This document shows positions 1 through 9,056 of a stretch of 64,000 nt of DNA, piece by piece. This stretch comes from an uncultured Ectothiorhodospiraceae bacterium (GTDB lineage Bacteria > Pseudomonadota > Gammaproteobacteria > UBA9214): positions 62,001 through 126,000 of the forward strand of contig CAMYMI010000003.1 of NCBI GenBank assembly GCA_947259415.1. The letters run 5' to 3'. Each line of letters starts with the position of its first letter. The stretch's first letter is position 1. The notes under the pieces were generated by a model, which saw nothing but the letters and a program-made list of their open reading frames with translations, made no database searches and was not told the origin of the DNA. Made by a program: the position numbers and the translations under genes.

Positions 1-15
1 TACGGGCAGAATCGT

Positions 16-1101
16 CTACAGGACGGCCCGGGGGTAGGAACCCAGCACCTTGACGGCAAATGTCCTGGCCTTGAGCTCAGCCAGGGCCGCGGCAACGGCG
101 CCGTCATCCCGATGCCCTTGCAGGTCGATATAAAAAATATAGTCCCACACCCCCTGGCGAGAGGGGCGCGACTCGATCCGCGTCATGCTGATGTTGTTCT
201 GCGCGATCGGCTGCAGCATGTCATACAGGGCGCCCGGCTTGTTGTGCAGTGACACCAGGATCGAGGTCTTGTCATGACCACTGGCCTCCACATTGCGGTT
301 GCCGATCACCAGAAACCGGGTGGTGTTGTCCGGCTCGTCCTCGATATTGCGCACCACGATATCCAGGCCATACAACTCGGCCGCCGTGTCACCGGCAATG
401 GCTGCCGTGCCCGCTGAGTCGGACACCGTCCGCGCCGCTTCGGCATTGCTGCTGACCGCCACGCGCTCGGCATGCGGCAGGTTGATATCCAGCCAGCCGC
501 GGCACTGTGCCAGTGCCTGCTGGTGGGCCAGCACCCGGGTTATTTTTCCAAGATCGTCGTTCGCGGCCAGCAGGTGGTGATGAATACGCTGTTCCACCTC
601 GCCGCAGATGCTCAGGGGCGAGCGCTGAAACATATCCAGGGTATGGCTGACCACGCCCTCGGTGGAATTCTCGACCGGCACCACACCGTAGTCGGCGGTA
701 CCGGCCTCCACCTCCCGGAACACGTCATCGATGCCGTCCAGCGCGACGGTCTTTACGGAATGGCCGAAATGCTTGACGGCCGCCGCCTGGGTGAAGGTCC
801 CCTCCGGACCCAGGAAGGCGATATTTAACGGTTTCTCCAGTGCCAGGCAGGCCGACATGATCTCCCTGAACAGACGCACCATCTCCTCGGATGTCAGCGG
901 CCCGGTATTTCTCTCGCTGATGCGTCGCAGTACTGCAGCCTCCCGTTCCGGCCGGTAGAAATCGCTGCTGTCCTGCGTGGTGGATTTTACCTCAGCGATC
1001 GCCTTGGCACAGTTCGCGCGCTCGTTGATCAGATCCTGGATCTGTTCATCCAGGTCATCAATGCGGTTGCGCAAGCTGTCGAGGGTGTTATCACTGCTCA
1101 T
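16..1101 (-). CDS. pheA: Bifunctional chorismate mutase/prephenate dehydratase (P-protein)
   Basis: Cytoplasmic enzyme converting chorismate to prephenate and then phenylpyruvate for phenylalanine synthesis. The 361-residue protein shows the family's three parts: an AroQ-type chorismate mutase helix region (about 1-90), a prephenate dehydratase domain from about residue 93 (NIAFLGPEGTFT) with the catalytic TTRF motif at 260-263, and a C-terminal ACT domain with GALYD (290-294) and ESRP (310-313), the phenylalanine-sensing motifs. Feedback inhibition by phenylalanine is therefore expected. It is the last gene of a minus-strand run gyrA-serC-serA-pheA, an order close to that of Pseudomonas. Length matches the family; no leader-peptide attenuator was recognised upstream. 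Confidence 0.96.
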   Translation of the reverse strand: MSSDNTLDSLRNRIDDLDEQIQDLINERANCAKAIAEVKSTTQDSSDFYRPEREAAVLRRISERNTGPLTSEEMVRLFREIMSACLALEKPLNIAFLGPEGTFTQAAAVKHFGHSVKTVALDGIDDVFREVEAGTADYGVVPVENSTEGVVSHTLDMFQRSPLSICGEVEQRIHHHLLAANDDLGKITRVLAHQQALAQCRGWLDINLPHAERVAVSSNAEAARTVSDSAGTAAIAGDTAAELYGLDIVVRNIEDEPDNTTRFLVIGNRNVEASGHDKTSILVSLHNKPGALYDMLQPIAQNNISMTRIESRPSRQGVWDYIFYIDLQGHRDDGAVAAALAELKARTFAVKVLGSYPRAVL

Positions 1102-1179
1102 GCTTCAGAAGGGTAACGCAAACCGGATGATGAAGACATAGCATCAACCAGCCACAGGCGTCGGCTCTGGACGGGCCGG

Positions 1180-2343
1180 TCAGAGCGCCCTGACTGCCAG
1201 GACCCCCTCGATCTTCGCAATCTGCTCGAGACACTTGGGCGATGCCTCCGAATCGACATCAACCAGGGTATAGGCGAGATCGCCCTTCGATTTGTTCAGC
1301 ATGTCGAGGATATTGAGGCCGGCCTCCGCGATACAGGTCGAGATCTGGCCGAGCATATAGGGCACATTTTCATTCACTACGGCCAGGCGAAACTTGCCGT
1401 TGCGCGGCATGAACATCTCCGGGAAGTTGACCGAATTCCTGACATTGCCGCTCTCGAGAAAGTCCTTGACCTGTTCAGCGACCATGACCGCGCAGTTCTC
1501 CTCGGCCTGCTGCGTGGACGCACCGAGATGCGGCAGGGCAATGACACGCGCATGGTTCTTGAGGAGATTGCTGGGAAAGTCGCACACATAGGCGTAGACC
1601 TTGCCCGAATCGATGGCGGCCACCACAGCCTCGTCGTTCACCACACCGTTGCGCGAGAAATTGAGGATGACCACGTTATCCCTGGCCAGTTTGAGCCGTT
1701 CCTCGTTGATCATTTCGCGGGTGGCATCCACCAGGGGCACGTGGAAAGTCACAAAGTCGGCGGCCGTCAGCAATTCCTCGACACTGCCTGCCTGGCCCAC
1801 ATCGGAAGACATCTCCCAGGCGCGCTGCACCGTGATCTCCGGGTCAAAACCGATAACGTTCATTCCCAGGGCCAGCGCACCGTTGGCAACCTGGACACCG
1901 ATGGCACCCAGTCCGACTACGCCCAGAGTCTTGCCCGGCAGTTCAAACCCGACAAACTGCTTCTTGCCGGACTCGACATTCCTGTGGATCTCTTCGTCCG
2001 TGCCCTCCAGGGTGCGTGCGAAATCCCATCCCTGGGTCAGATTGCGCGCCGCCATCAACATGCCGGCAATCACCAGTTCCTTGACGGCGTTGGCATTGGC
2101 GCCGGGGGCATTGAACACCGGCACGCCCAGCCTGCTCATAGCCTCCACCGGGATGTTGTTGACCCCGGCGCCGGCGCGGCCGATGGCCTTGACGGTGGGC
2201 GGGATCGCCATGTCATGCATATTGTAGGAGCGCAGCAGGATGGCATCCGGGTGCTGGATTTCGGAGGCCACTTCGTAGTCCTCGCGCGGCAGGTGCTCGA
2301 GGCCGGTGGGTGAAATATTGTTCAGGGTAAGAATCTTGTACAT
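1180..2343 (-). CDS. serA: Short-type D-3-phosphoglycerate dehydrogenase with ACT domain
   Basis: Oxidises 3-phosphoglycerate to 3-phosphohydroxypyruvate, the first step of serine synthesis; serC immediately upstream does the second. The 387-residue form has a split substrate domain (1-90 and 290-320), an NAD-binding Rossmann domain with GLGAIG (144-149), Arg231 in the FSRNG motif, His272 in LPHLGAST, and a C-terminal ACT domain (about 318-387). I start at MYKILTL (2343) because the longer open frame only runs back into serC; AGGGGAT precedes this start. Oddity: the position usually holding the catalytic Glu (as in E. coli DVFPTEP) reads DFPSN, with Asn259. Function is likely but the Glu-to-Asn change deserves notice. 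Confidence 0.9.
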   Translation of the reverse strand: MYKILTLNNISPTGLEHLPREDYEVASEIQHPDAILLRSYNMHDMAIPPTVKAIGRAGAGVNNIPVEAMSRLGVPVFNAPGANANAVKELVIAGMLMAARNLTQGWDFARTLEGTDEEIHRNVESGKKQFVGFELPGKTLGVVGLGAIGVQVANGALALGMNVIGFDPEITVQRAWEMSSDVGQAGSVEELLTAADFVTFHVPLVDATREMINEERLKLARDNVVILNFSRNGVVNDEAVVAAIDSGKVYAYVCDFPSNLLKNHARVIALPHLGASTQQAEENCAVMVAEQVKDFLESGNVRNSVNFPEMFMPRNGKFRLAVVNENVPYMLGQISTCIAEAGLNILDMLNKSKGDLAYTLVDVDSEASPKCLEQIAKIEGVLAVRAL

Positions 2344-2380
2344 CGTATTGCCGTTATCCCCTGTTAAGGGTACACCCGGA

Positions 2381-3463
2381 TCAGCCGCGGCTGCGCTCAA
2401 ACTCTGCCATGAAGTCGATGAGGGCGCTGACACCCGCCTCCGGCATGGCGTTGTAAATACTCGCCCGCATTCCCCCGACCGAGCGGTGCCCCTTGAGGTT
2501 CAGCAGCCCGGTGTTCCCGGCCTGTATCAGGAACTCGGCGTCCAGTGAATCATCGGCCAGGGTAAAGGGTACATTCATCCAGGAACGGTAACGCAGATCA
2601 ACGGGACTGTTGTAGAAGTCCGAACGGTCAATGGCCTCATACAGCCTGCCGGCCTTGCGCTGGTTGACCTCAGCCATGGCTTCCAGCCCGCCCTGCTCCC
2701 TGATCCACTGGAACACCAGCCCGGCAAGGTACCAGGCAAAGGTGGGCGGGGTATTGAGCATCGAGCCGTTCTCGGCATGCAGCTGGTAATTGAACATCGA
2801 CGGGGTGCCGTCAAGCACCTCGCCGACCAGTTCGTTTCTGACGATGACCACGGTCAGGCCGGCCGGACCGATATTCTTCTGGGCCCCGGCATAGATCAGC
2901 CCGTAACGCGAGACATCCAGCGGCCGGGACAGGATCGTTGAGGACATGTCGGCGACCAGCGGTACTGCACCGGTCTCCGGTATCGCGTCGAACTCCACCC
3001 CGCCGATGGTCTCATTCGGGGTGTAGTGCACGTAGGCTGCAGCAGGATCCAGCTGCCAGTTGTCCACGGGCGGGACGGTGGTGAAATTACTGTCCTCCGA
3101 TGAGGCCGCCAGGTTCACGCTGCAATAGCGCCGGGCCTCGGCGATTGCCTTCTTCGACCAGGCCCCGGTGTTGATGTAGTCGGCCTGCTGACGACCGCGC
3201 AGCAGGTTCATCGGCACCATGGAAAACTGGCTGGTGGCACCACCCTGCAGGAACAGGACATGGTAGTCGGCGGGAATTACCAGCAACTCGCGCAGGTCGG
3301 CCTCCGCCTGCTGTGCAATCGACATGAACTCCTTGCCGCGGTGACTCATCTCCATCACTGACATGCCCGAGCCGTGCCAGTCCAGCAATTCCTCGCGGGC
3401 CCGGTTGAGCACCGTCCCCGGCAGGGTTGCGGGCCCTGCACTGAAGTTATAAACCACCGTCAT
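2381..3463 (-). CDS. serC: Phosphoserine aminotransferase
   Basis: PLP-dependent class V aminotransferase that converts 3-phosphohydroxypyruvate plus glutamate to O-phosphoserine; the same enzyme can serve pyridoxal phosphate synthesis. The 360-residue length and the N-terminus [15 protein letters not shown] are typical of SerC. The PLP lysine is Lys196 in YAGAQKNIG. Its start overlaps the gyrA stop by 4 bases (ATGA at 3460-3463), so translation is probably coupled to gyrA. It is followed closely by serA, which places two serine-pathway steps side by side. Confidence 0.97.
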   Translation of the reverse strand: MTVVYNFSAGPATLPGTVLNRAREELLDWHGSGMSVMEMSHRGKEFMSIAQQAEADLRELLVIPADYHVLFLQGGATSQFSMVPMNLLRGRQQADYINTGAWSKKAIAEARRYCSVNLAASSEDSNFTTVPPVDNWQLDPAAAYVHYTPNETIGGVEFDAIPETGAVPLVADMSSTILSRPLDVSRYGLIYAGAQKNIGPAGLTVVIVRNELVGEVLDGTPSMFNYQLHAENGSMLNTPPTFAWYLAGLVFQWIREQGGLEAMAEVNQRKAGRLYEAIDRSDFYNSPVDLRYRSWMNVPFTLADDSLDAEFLIQAGNTGLLNLKGHRSVGGMRASIYNAMPEAGVSALIDFMAEFERSRG

Positions 3464-6039
3464 TCAGGCTCTCCTTCGGTCGCGGATGCGCCGGCTCCCT
3501 CTTCATCCTCGTCCTTGACCTCGATAATGCGTTCGATACCGACCAGCTTCTCGTTATCCGACAGGGCAATCAGGCGCACGCCCTGGGTATTGCGTCCCAT
3601 AACGGAGATCTCGTTGACCCGGGTGCGTACCAGGGTACCGCCGCCACTGATCAGCATCACCTCGTCGCTGTCATCGGCATGCACTGCGCCAATCACATTG
3701 CCGTTGCGCTCGGTGACCTGAATCGCGATCACACCCTGACCACCACGGCCGTAGACGGGATAGTCACCCGCCGGGGTGCGCTTGCCGTAACCGTTCTCGG
3801 TTGCCGTGAGCACCGGGCTGTCACTGGCAAGCAGCATGGAGATCACACGCTGCCCGGGCTTCAGCTTGATGCCGCGGACACCGCTTGCAGTCCGGCCCAT
3901 GGGACGGACGTCATCCTCGGTAAAGCGGATCACCTTGCCGGCATCGCTGAACAGCATGATGTCACGCGAACCGTCGGTGATGGTGACATCTACAAGAAAA
4001 TCGCCTTCCCGGAGATCGATGGCGATAATGCCGCTGGCACGCGGGCGCGAGAAATCAGACAGCGATGTCTTCTTCACCGTGCCCAGCGCAGTCGTCATGA
4101 ACACGTAGTGATCTTCGCTGAACTCGCGAATCGGCAGGACGGCGTTAATGCGCTCGCCGGCCTCCAGCGGCAGCAGGTTCACGATCGGTTTGCCGCGCGC
4201 CCCGCGGCCCGCCTGGGGCAGCTCGTAAACCTTGAGCCAGTAGATCTTGCCCCGACTTGAAAAGCACAGGATGGTGTCGTGGGTGCTGGCGATGAACAGC
4301 TTGTCGATGAAGTCCTCTTCCTTGACATCGGCCGCGCTCTTGCCGCGCCCGCCGCGCCGCTGTGCCCGGTAGTCGGTCAACGGCTGGGACTTCGCATATC
4401 CGGCATGCGACAGGGTGACCACCACGTCCTCCTCGGTGATCAGGTCTTCCAGCTTGAGGTCAAGGTGGTCGGTCATGATCTCGGTGCGACGTTCGTCACC
4501 GTACTGGTCGCGCAGGTCCGTCAGTTCCTCGCGTATCACCACCATCAGCCGTTCGGGGTCGCCGAGGATCTTGAGCAGCCTGTCGATCTCGTCGAGCAAC
4601 TCCTTGTACTCGTTGACGATCTTGTCCTGTTCGAGCCCGGTCAGCTGGTGCAGGCGCAGGTCCAGGATCGCCTGGGTCTGGGTATCTGAAAGCCGGTAAC
4701 CCTCAGCGTGCAGACCGAAGCTGTCATCCAGCCCCTCGGGGCGCGAGGCATCGGCGCCGGCACGTTCCAACATCCCGGTGACCATGCCGGGCTCCCAGCT
4801 GCGTCCCATCAAGGCCTCCCTGGCGGCCGCGCGGTTGGATGAACCCTTGATCAGCTTGATCACCTCATCGATGTTGGCCAGGGCCACGGCCAGACCTTCC
4901 AATATATGTGCACGCTGGCGCGCCTTGCGCAGTTCGAACACCGTCCGGCGTGTCACCACGTCGCGACGGTGGCGAATGAACGCCTCCAGGGTCTCCTTCA
5001 GATTCAGCAACCGCGGCCGCCCGTCGACCAGGGCCACCATGTTGATGCCGAACACGCTCTGCAATTGGGTGTGCTGGTAGAGATTGTTGAGCACGACCTC
5101 GGCGACCTCTCCGCGCTTCAGGTCGATGACCATGCGCATGCCATCCTTGTCCGACTCGTCGCGCAGGGCCGCGATACCGTCGACCTTTTTGTCCTTGACC
5201 AGCTCGGCGATCTTCTCGAGCAGGCGTGCCTTGTTGACCTGGTAGGGGAGCTCGGTGATGACGATGGACTGGCGGCCCTTGGCTTCCCTTTCCTCGATGT
5301 GGCTGCGTGCGCGGATGTAGATGCGGCCGCGCCCGGTGCGGTAGGCCTCGTGGATGCCGCGCACCCCGTTGATGATACCTGCCGTGGGAAAGTCCGGGCC
5401 TGGCACGTGTTGCATGAGTCCGGCCACGTCGGTATCCGGGTTCTCGATCAGCGTCAGGCAGGCATTGATGACCTCGGTAAGGTTGTGCGGCGGGATATTA
5501 GTCGCCATGCCCACGGCGATACCGGCCGAACCGTTAACCAGCAGGTTCGGTACGCGGGTCGGGAAGACCGCCGGTTCCTGCTCGGTCTCGTCATAGTTGG
5601 GGATGAAGTCAACCGTCTCCTTGTCGATGTCGGCGATCAGTTCATGCGCGATGCGCGCCATGCGCACCTCGGTGTAGCGCATGGCAGCCGGCGAGTCACC
5701 GTCAACGGATCCGAAGTTGCCCTGGCCATCGACCAGCATGTAGCGCAGCGAGAACGGTTGCGCCATGCGCACGATGGTGTCGTAGACTGCGGTGTCGCCG
5801 TGGGGGTGGTACTTACCGATCACGTCACCAACGATGCGGGCGGATTTCTTGTAGGGCTTGTTCCAGTCATTGCCCAGTTCGCTCATCGCAAAAAGCGCAC
5901 GGCGGTGCACCGGCTTCAGGCCATCGCGCACATCGGGCAGGGCGCGACCCACGATCACGCTCATGGCGTAATCAAGATAGGACTGCTTCATCTCGTCTTC
6001 GAGATTGACGGGCAGGATTTCTTTCGCGAATTCGTTCAT
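3460..6039 (-). CDS. gyrA: DNA gyrase subunit A
   Basis: Breakage-reunion subunit of DNA gyrase, working with GyrB to introduce negative supercoils. The 859-residue protein has the catalytic tyrosine Tyr122 ([10 protein letters not shown]) and the quinolone-determining region in E. coli numbering: [10 protein letters not shown] with Thr83 and Asp87. The GyrA box QRRGGRGK lies at the start of the C-terminal beta-pinwheel, which separates GyrA from ParC. The acidic tail (DEDEEGAG) is typical. Thr83 is the natural residue in some gammaproteobacteria such as Pseudomonas aeruginosa, so it does not by itself indicate resistance. It overlaps serC by 4 bases downstream. Confidence 0.98.
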   Translation of the reverse strand: MNEFAKEILPVNLEDEMKQSYLDYAMSVIVGRALPDVRDGLKPVHRRALFAMSELGNDWNKPYKKSARIVGDVIGKYHPHGDTAVYDTIVRMAQPFSLRYMLVDGQGNFGSVDGDSPAAMRYTEVRMARIAHELIADIDKETVDFIPNYDETEQEPAVFPTRVPNLLVNGSAGIAVGMATNIPPHNLTEVINACLTLIENPDTDVAGLMQHVPGPDFPTAGIINGVRGIHEAYRTGRGRIYIRARSHIEEREAKGRQSIVITELPYQVNKARLLEKIAELVKDKKVDGIAALRDESDKDGMRMVIDLKRGEVAEVVLNNLYQHTQLQSVFGINMVALVDGRPRLLNLKETLEAFIRHRRDVVTRRTVFELRKARQRAHILEGLAVALANIDEVIKLIKGSSNRAAAREALMGRSWEPGMVTGMLERAGADASRPEGLDDSFGLHAEGYRLSDTQTQAILDLRLHQLTGLEQDKIVNEYKELLDEIDRLLKILGDPERLMVVIREELTDLRDQYGDERRTEIMTDHLDLKLEDLITEEDVVVTLSHAGYAKSQPLTDYRAQRRGGRGKSAADVKEEDFIDKLFIASTHDTILCFSSRGKIYWLKVYELPQAGRGARGKPIVNLLPLEAGERINAVLPIREFSEDHYVFMTTALGTVKKTSLSDFSRPRASGIIAIDLREGDFLVDVTITDGSRDIMLFSDAGKVIRFTEDDVRPMGRTASGVRGIKLKPGQRVISMLLASDSPVLTATENGYGKRTPAGDYPVYGRGGQGVIAIQVTERNGNVIGAVHADDSDEVMLISGGGTLVRTRVNEISVMGRNTQGVRLIALSDNEKLVGIERIIEVKDEDEEGAGASATEGEPE

Positions 6040-6083
6040 TTGGAAAGGACTAACAGGTCCATGTCATCCGATTGCAGGCCAAT

Positions 6084-6101
6084 AAAAAACGCCTCACGGC
6101 G
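6084..6101 (-). terminator. Small hairpin with U-run in the gyrA leader
   Basis: On the minus strand CGCC-GTGA-GGCG is followed by six T residues, between the putative promoter and the gyrA start. The stem is only 4 base pairs with a GNRA-type loop, so it is either a weak attenuator or chance. Confidence 0.3.
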
Positions 6102-6124
6102 ATCGACAGCAATTAAGACATGGG

Positions 6125-6133
6125 ATTTTAGCA
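6125..6133 (-). promoter_or_regulatory. Possible extended -10 promoter for gyrA
   Basis: Read on the minus strand the bases are TGCTAAAAT, an extended -10 element (TGn plus TAAAAT), about 90 bases before the gyrA start. No good -35 box stands at the usual distance (TGTAGT), which is tolerable for an extended -10 promoter. This is the best promoter candidate in the gyrA-mtnA gap, but it is unproven. Confidence 0.4.
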
Positions 6134-6173
6134 TACTCGCCCCCCACACTACATCATACAAACAGCCTTTTCT

Positions 6174-6190
6174 GGGGCCGCTGAGGCCCC
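6174..6190. terminator. GC-rich hairpin downstream of mtnA
   Basis: The inverted repeat GGGGCC-GCTGA-GGCCCC lies about 42 bases past the mtnA stop. There is no T-run on either side, so if it ends transcription it does so without the classical U-tract. Confidence 0.35.
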
Positions 6191-6231
6191 CTGTCGGCCA
6201 TAAGGGGTGTTGGCAACGAAATCGAAGCCGG

Positions 6232-7284
6232 CTAGGCGCCAGGAGCCCAGGCGGCCAGTTTTACCTCGTCCGGGGCCCCGATCACGCCCCGCTCACTGAC
6301 CAGGAAGTCGACCAGTTCTGCCGGGGTGATATCGAAGGCCGGGTTCCAGGCCGTGGCACCCGGCGCGGCAATCCGCACACCTCCCAGGCTGAGGACCTCA
6401 TCCGCCCCGCGTTCCTCAATCTCGACGGCTTGGCCGCTGGCCAGCGAGAAATCCAGCGTGGAGCACGGTGCCGCCACCATGAAGCCGATGCCGTGATGCC
6501 GGCAGTTGATGGCCAGGTTGTAGGTGCCGATCTTGTTGATGACGTCGCCGTTGGCGGTCACCCGGTCGGCGCCGACGATCACCCACTGCACACGCCGCTG
6601 GTGCATCAGGTAGGCCGCCGCACTGTCGGTGATCAGGGTGGCAGGGATCCGGTCCCGGGCCAGCTCCCACGCCGTCAGCCGGGCACCCTGCAGCCAGGGC
6701 CGCGTCTCGCCGGCGTAGACACCGGTCAGCTTGCCGGACTTCCAGGCGCTGCGAATCACGCCTAGGGCCGTCCCGTAACCGCCGGTTGCCAGCGAACCCG
6801 TGTTGCAGTGGGTCAGCACGGCGTCTCCGGCCCGGATCAGGCCGGCACCGTGATCACCGATGCGGTGATTGGCGTCGATATCCTCCGCATGGATGCAGCG
6901 CGCCGCCTCGAGCAGTGACTCTACAGCGTCCGCACCGGCAGCCGCCAGACGTGCCTGCATCCGCTCCAGCGCCCAGCGGAGGTTCACGGCCGTGGGCCGG
7001 GCGGCAGCCAGCACCCCGATATCCTCGTCCAGTCGTCCGCGCCAGTCCCCGGGGGATTGCGCCTGGCGCTGCCGGGCGGCCAGCACCACACCGTAGGCCG
7101 CCGTGATGCCGATGGCGGGTGCGCCGCGAACCACCATATCGCGGATGGCCGTGGCCACCGCCGCTGCATCATCCGGGTAAAGGTTATGCTCCTCGAACGG
7201 CAGGCGACGCTGATCGAGCAGGCACAGGCGGTTATCCTCCCAGCGGATGGCCCGGATTGAGTCGTGGTCGTTTTCCAATATCAA
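6232..7284 (-). CDS. mtnA: S-methyl-5-thioribose-1-phosphate isomerase
   Basis: Converts 5-methylthioribose 1-phosphate to 5-methylthioribulose 1-phosphate in methionine salvage. The 350-residue protein carries the MtnA motifs MVVRGAPAIGI (50-60) and GADRVTANGDVINK. The two catalytic residues fall at the same numbers as in characterised MtnA: Cys160 (THCNTGS) and Asp240 (GADR). These separate it from eIF2B-like paralogues. The MTA deaminase gene lies about 1.8 kb away on the other strand, as in Pseudomonas, where MTA is first deaminated to methylthioinosine and then cleaved by a phosphorylase. That phosphorylase is not in the window. Confidence 0.95.
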   Translation of the reverse strand: MILENDHDSIRAIRWEDNRLCLLDQRRLPFEEHNLYPDDAAAVATAIRDMVVRGAPAIGITAAYGVVLAARQRQAQSPGDWRGRLDEDIGVLAAARPTAVNLRWALERMQARLAAAGADAVESLLEAARCIHAEDIDANHRIGDHGAGLIRAGDAVLTHCNTGSLATGGYGTALGVIRSAWKSGKLTGVYAGETRPWLQGARLTAWELARDRIPATLITDSAAAYLMHQRRVQWVIVGADRVTANGDVINKIGTYNLAINCRHHGIGFMVAAPCSTLDFSLASGQAVEIEERGADEVLSLGGVRIAAPGATAWNPAFDITPAELVDFLVSERGVIGAPDEVKLAAWAPGA

Positions 7285-7335
7285 TTCAATCTCCCGTCCA
7301 GCCGGTTCAGGCGACTGATTCTAAGGTTTTTTTTG

Positions 7336-7365
7336 TTGACAAAAAGCCCTGAAAACCACTAGTCT
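7336..7365 (+). promoter_or_regulatory. Putative sigma-70 promoter of the OmpA-like gene
   Basis: A perfect TTGACA (7336-7341) is followed after 18 bases by TAGTCT (7360-7365), a weak -10. It sits about 80 bases before the OmpA-like start, in the divergent gap with mtnA. Confidence 0.45.
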
Positions 7366-7442
7366 TTGCTGCCGTATGTGTCTAGAATACCCGCCACGGG
7401 ACAGCTTATAACTTTTATACACAAATCACAGGAGTTGTAATA

Positions 7443-8075
7443 ATGAAGAAATTACCTCTTAACGTCCTGATGGCGGCCATTGCCTCATCAGCCCTGATAG
7501 CCAACGTCGCGATGGCGCATGGAGGCGGCAAGGCAGGTGCGGGCAACCTCGGCGACAGTGCCAAGCACATCGTCACCAGCGGCTCCGGAGACTGCGTGCG
7601 TACCTCATCCTGGAGCAAAGCAACCGCAGTCAAGGATTGTGATCCGGAGCTGTTCCCGGAACCAGTCGCCGAAGCGGCTCCGCCACCCGTTGCACCGGCA
7701 CCGCCACCCGTCAGCTACGAGACCATGACCCTGTCGGCTGGTGCCCTGTTCGACTTCGACAAAGCCAGTCTCAAGCCGGAAGGCATGATGCAGCTTGACG
7801 AAGTCGCCGGCAAGATCACCAGCAATGACAAGGTTGAAAGCGTCAGGATTGTCGGTCACACCGACAGCACCGGGCCCGAGTCCTACAACCAGCAGCTGTC
7901 ACTGCGCCGTGCGACCTCCGTCCGGGACTACCTCGGAACAAAGGGTGTCGACTCCAGCCTGATGTCGATCAGCGGCATGGGTGAGTCCAGCCCGGCGGCT
8001 GACAATTCCACCCGTGCGGGTCGTGCCCAGAACCGCCGCGTTGAGGTCACCATCGGTGTAACACGGCGGAAGTAA
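7443..8075 (+). CDS. OmpA-family outer-membrane/peptidoglycan-binding protein
   Basis: The 210-residue protein begins with a clear Sec signal peptide (MKKLPLNVLMAAIASSALIA, cleavage near AMA-HG). A 60-residue linker follows, with proline/alanine repeats (APPPVAPAPPPV). The C-terminal OmpA domain spans about 95-207: FDFDKASLKPEG, VGHTDSTGPESYNQQLSLRR and GRAQNRRVEV are the peptidoglycan (diaminopimelate)-binding motifs. There is no eight-strand barrel, so it is a periplasmic OmpA-domain protein rather than classical OmpA. GGAGTTG before the start is a good ribosome site. It has its own promoter and terminator, suggesting a monocistronic, well-expressed gene. The exact role cannot be named. Confidence 0.9.
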   Translation: MKKLPLNVLMAAIASSALIANVAMAHGGGKAGAGNLGDSAKHIVTSGSGDCVRTSSWSKATAVKDCDPELFPEPVAEAAPPPVAPAPPPVSYETMTLSAGALFDFDKASLKPEGMMQLDEVAGKITSNDKVESVRIVGHTDSTGPESYNQQLSLRRATSVRDYLGTKGVDSSLMSISGMGESSPAADNSTRAGRAQNRRVEVTIGVTRRK

Positions 8076-8100
8076 GCAGCCGCACCTTGCACTAACCCGG

Positions 8101-8134
8101 GACCCATCGCCTGATTCAGGCGATGGGTCTTTTC
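8101..8134 (+). terminator. Rho-independent terminator after the OmpA-like gene
   Basis: GACCCATCGCCTGA pairs with TCAGGCGATGGGTC (8101-8114 with 8116-8129) and is followed by TTTTCATTT. Strong stem plus T-tract, 25 bases after the stop codon. Confidence 0.88.
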
Positions 8135-8156
8135 ATTTCAGCATTCGGAAATCCCC

Positions 8157-8978
8157 ATGAACCCGGAACAGTTTCTCGATCCCGAACTGATCAACACCTA
8201 TGTCATCCCCTGGGCGATTCGCGTTGTCCTGGCACTGGCCATTCTCGTCATCGGCCGCTGGGTCACGAAGGCCATCGTCCGTTTCGCCAAACGCATGATG
8301 GGCAAGGCCGATGTCGACGCCATGCTGGTGTCGTTCCTGGGGAATATCCTCTATACAGCCCTGCTGCTGGCCGTCGTTATCGCCGCCCTCGATCAGCTCG
8401 GCGTCCAGACCACCTCACTGATTGCGGTCTTCGGTGCCGCCGGCCTGGCCGTCGGTCTGGCACTGAAGGATTCGCTGGCAAATTTCTCTTCTGGCGTCAT
8501 GCTGATCATCTTCCGTCCCTTCAAGGTCGGTGACGCGATCGAGGCCGCCGGCATCACCGGGGTCGTCGAGGAGGTACGCATCTTCAGCACCATCCTGCGC
8601 ACCGGGGACAACCGCGAGATCATCGTTCCCAACAGCCATATCTATGCACGCCCGATAACCAACATTTCAGCGCGCCCGACACGGCGCATCGACCTGGTAT
8701 TCGGCATCGGCTACGACGACGATATACGCAAGGCGAAGCAGCTGATCGAGACAGCCTTTGCCGCCGATGAACGCATCCTCACGGATCCGGCACCCGCGAT
8801 CTCGCTGGCCGAGCTGGCCGACAACAGCGTCAATCTCAATGTGCGCCCCTGGGTCAACACCGAAGACTACTGGTCGGTGCGCGCGGACCTGATGGAACGC
8901 ATCAAGCTGTCATTCGACGAAAACGGCATCAACATCCCCTACCCGCAGCGGGATGTTCACGTGCACAATGTCGCATAG
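8157..8978 (+). CDS. mscS: Small-conductance mechanosensitive channel MscS
   Basis: Inner-membrane channel that opens under membrane tension and releases solutes on osmotic downshock. The 273-residue length and architecture match E. coli MscS: TM1 (about 15-37), TM2 (about 61-82), and the pore-lining TM3 (about 88-118) with the glycine/alanine-rich AVFGAAGLAVGLALKDSLAN. The beta domain follows (RPFKVGDAIEAAGITG), then IVPNSHIYARPITNIS and the alpha-beta vestibule. No extra sensor domain is fused. It follows a terminator, so it is probably transcribed separately from the OmpA-like gene. Confidence 0.94.
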   Translation: MNPEQFLDPELINTYVIPWAIRVVLALAILVIGRWVTKAIVRFAKRMMGKADVDAMLVSFLGNILYTALLLAVVIAALDQLGVQTTSLIAVFGAAGLAVGLALKDSLANFSSGVMLIIFRPFKVGDAIEAAGITGVVEEVRIFSTILRTGDNREIIVPNSHIYARPITNISARPTRRIDLVFGIGYDDDIRKAKQLIETAFAADERILTDPAPAISLAELADNSVNLNVRPWVNTEDYWSVRADLMERIKLSFDENGINIPYPQRDVHVHNVA

Positions 8979-9056
8979 CAGCCGGGGACGCGGCCTCCCT
9001 TCGGCCTGCGGCCTTCGTTATACTCGCAGCTGCACCTGAACCCGCAGAACCGTGGC

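Noticed and set aside
3460-6039. Quinolone-resistance mutation at GyrA Thr83
   Set aside because: Thr at this position is natural in several gammaproteobacteria; no susceptible reference is available here.
4906-6765. 619-codon plus-strand open frame
   Set aside because: Antisense to gyrA and mtnA, with no protein motifs; an effect of GC-rich codon bias.
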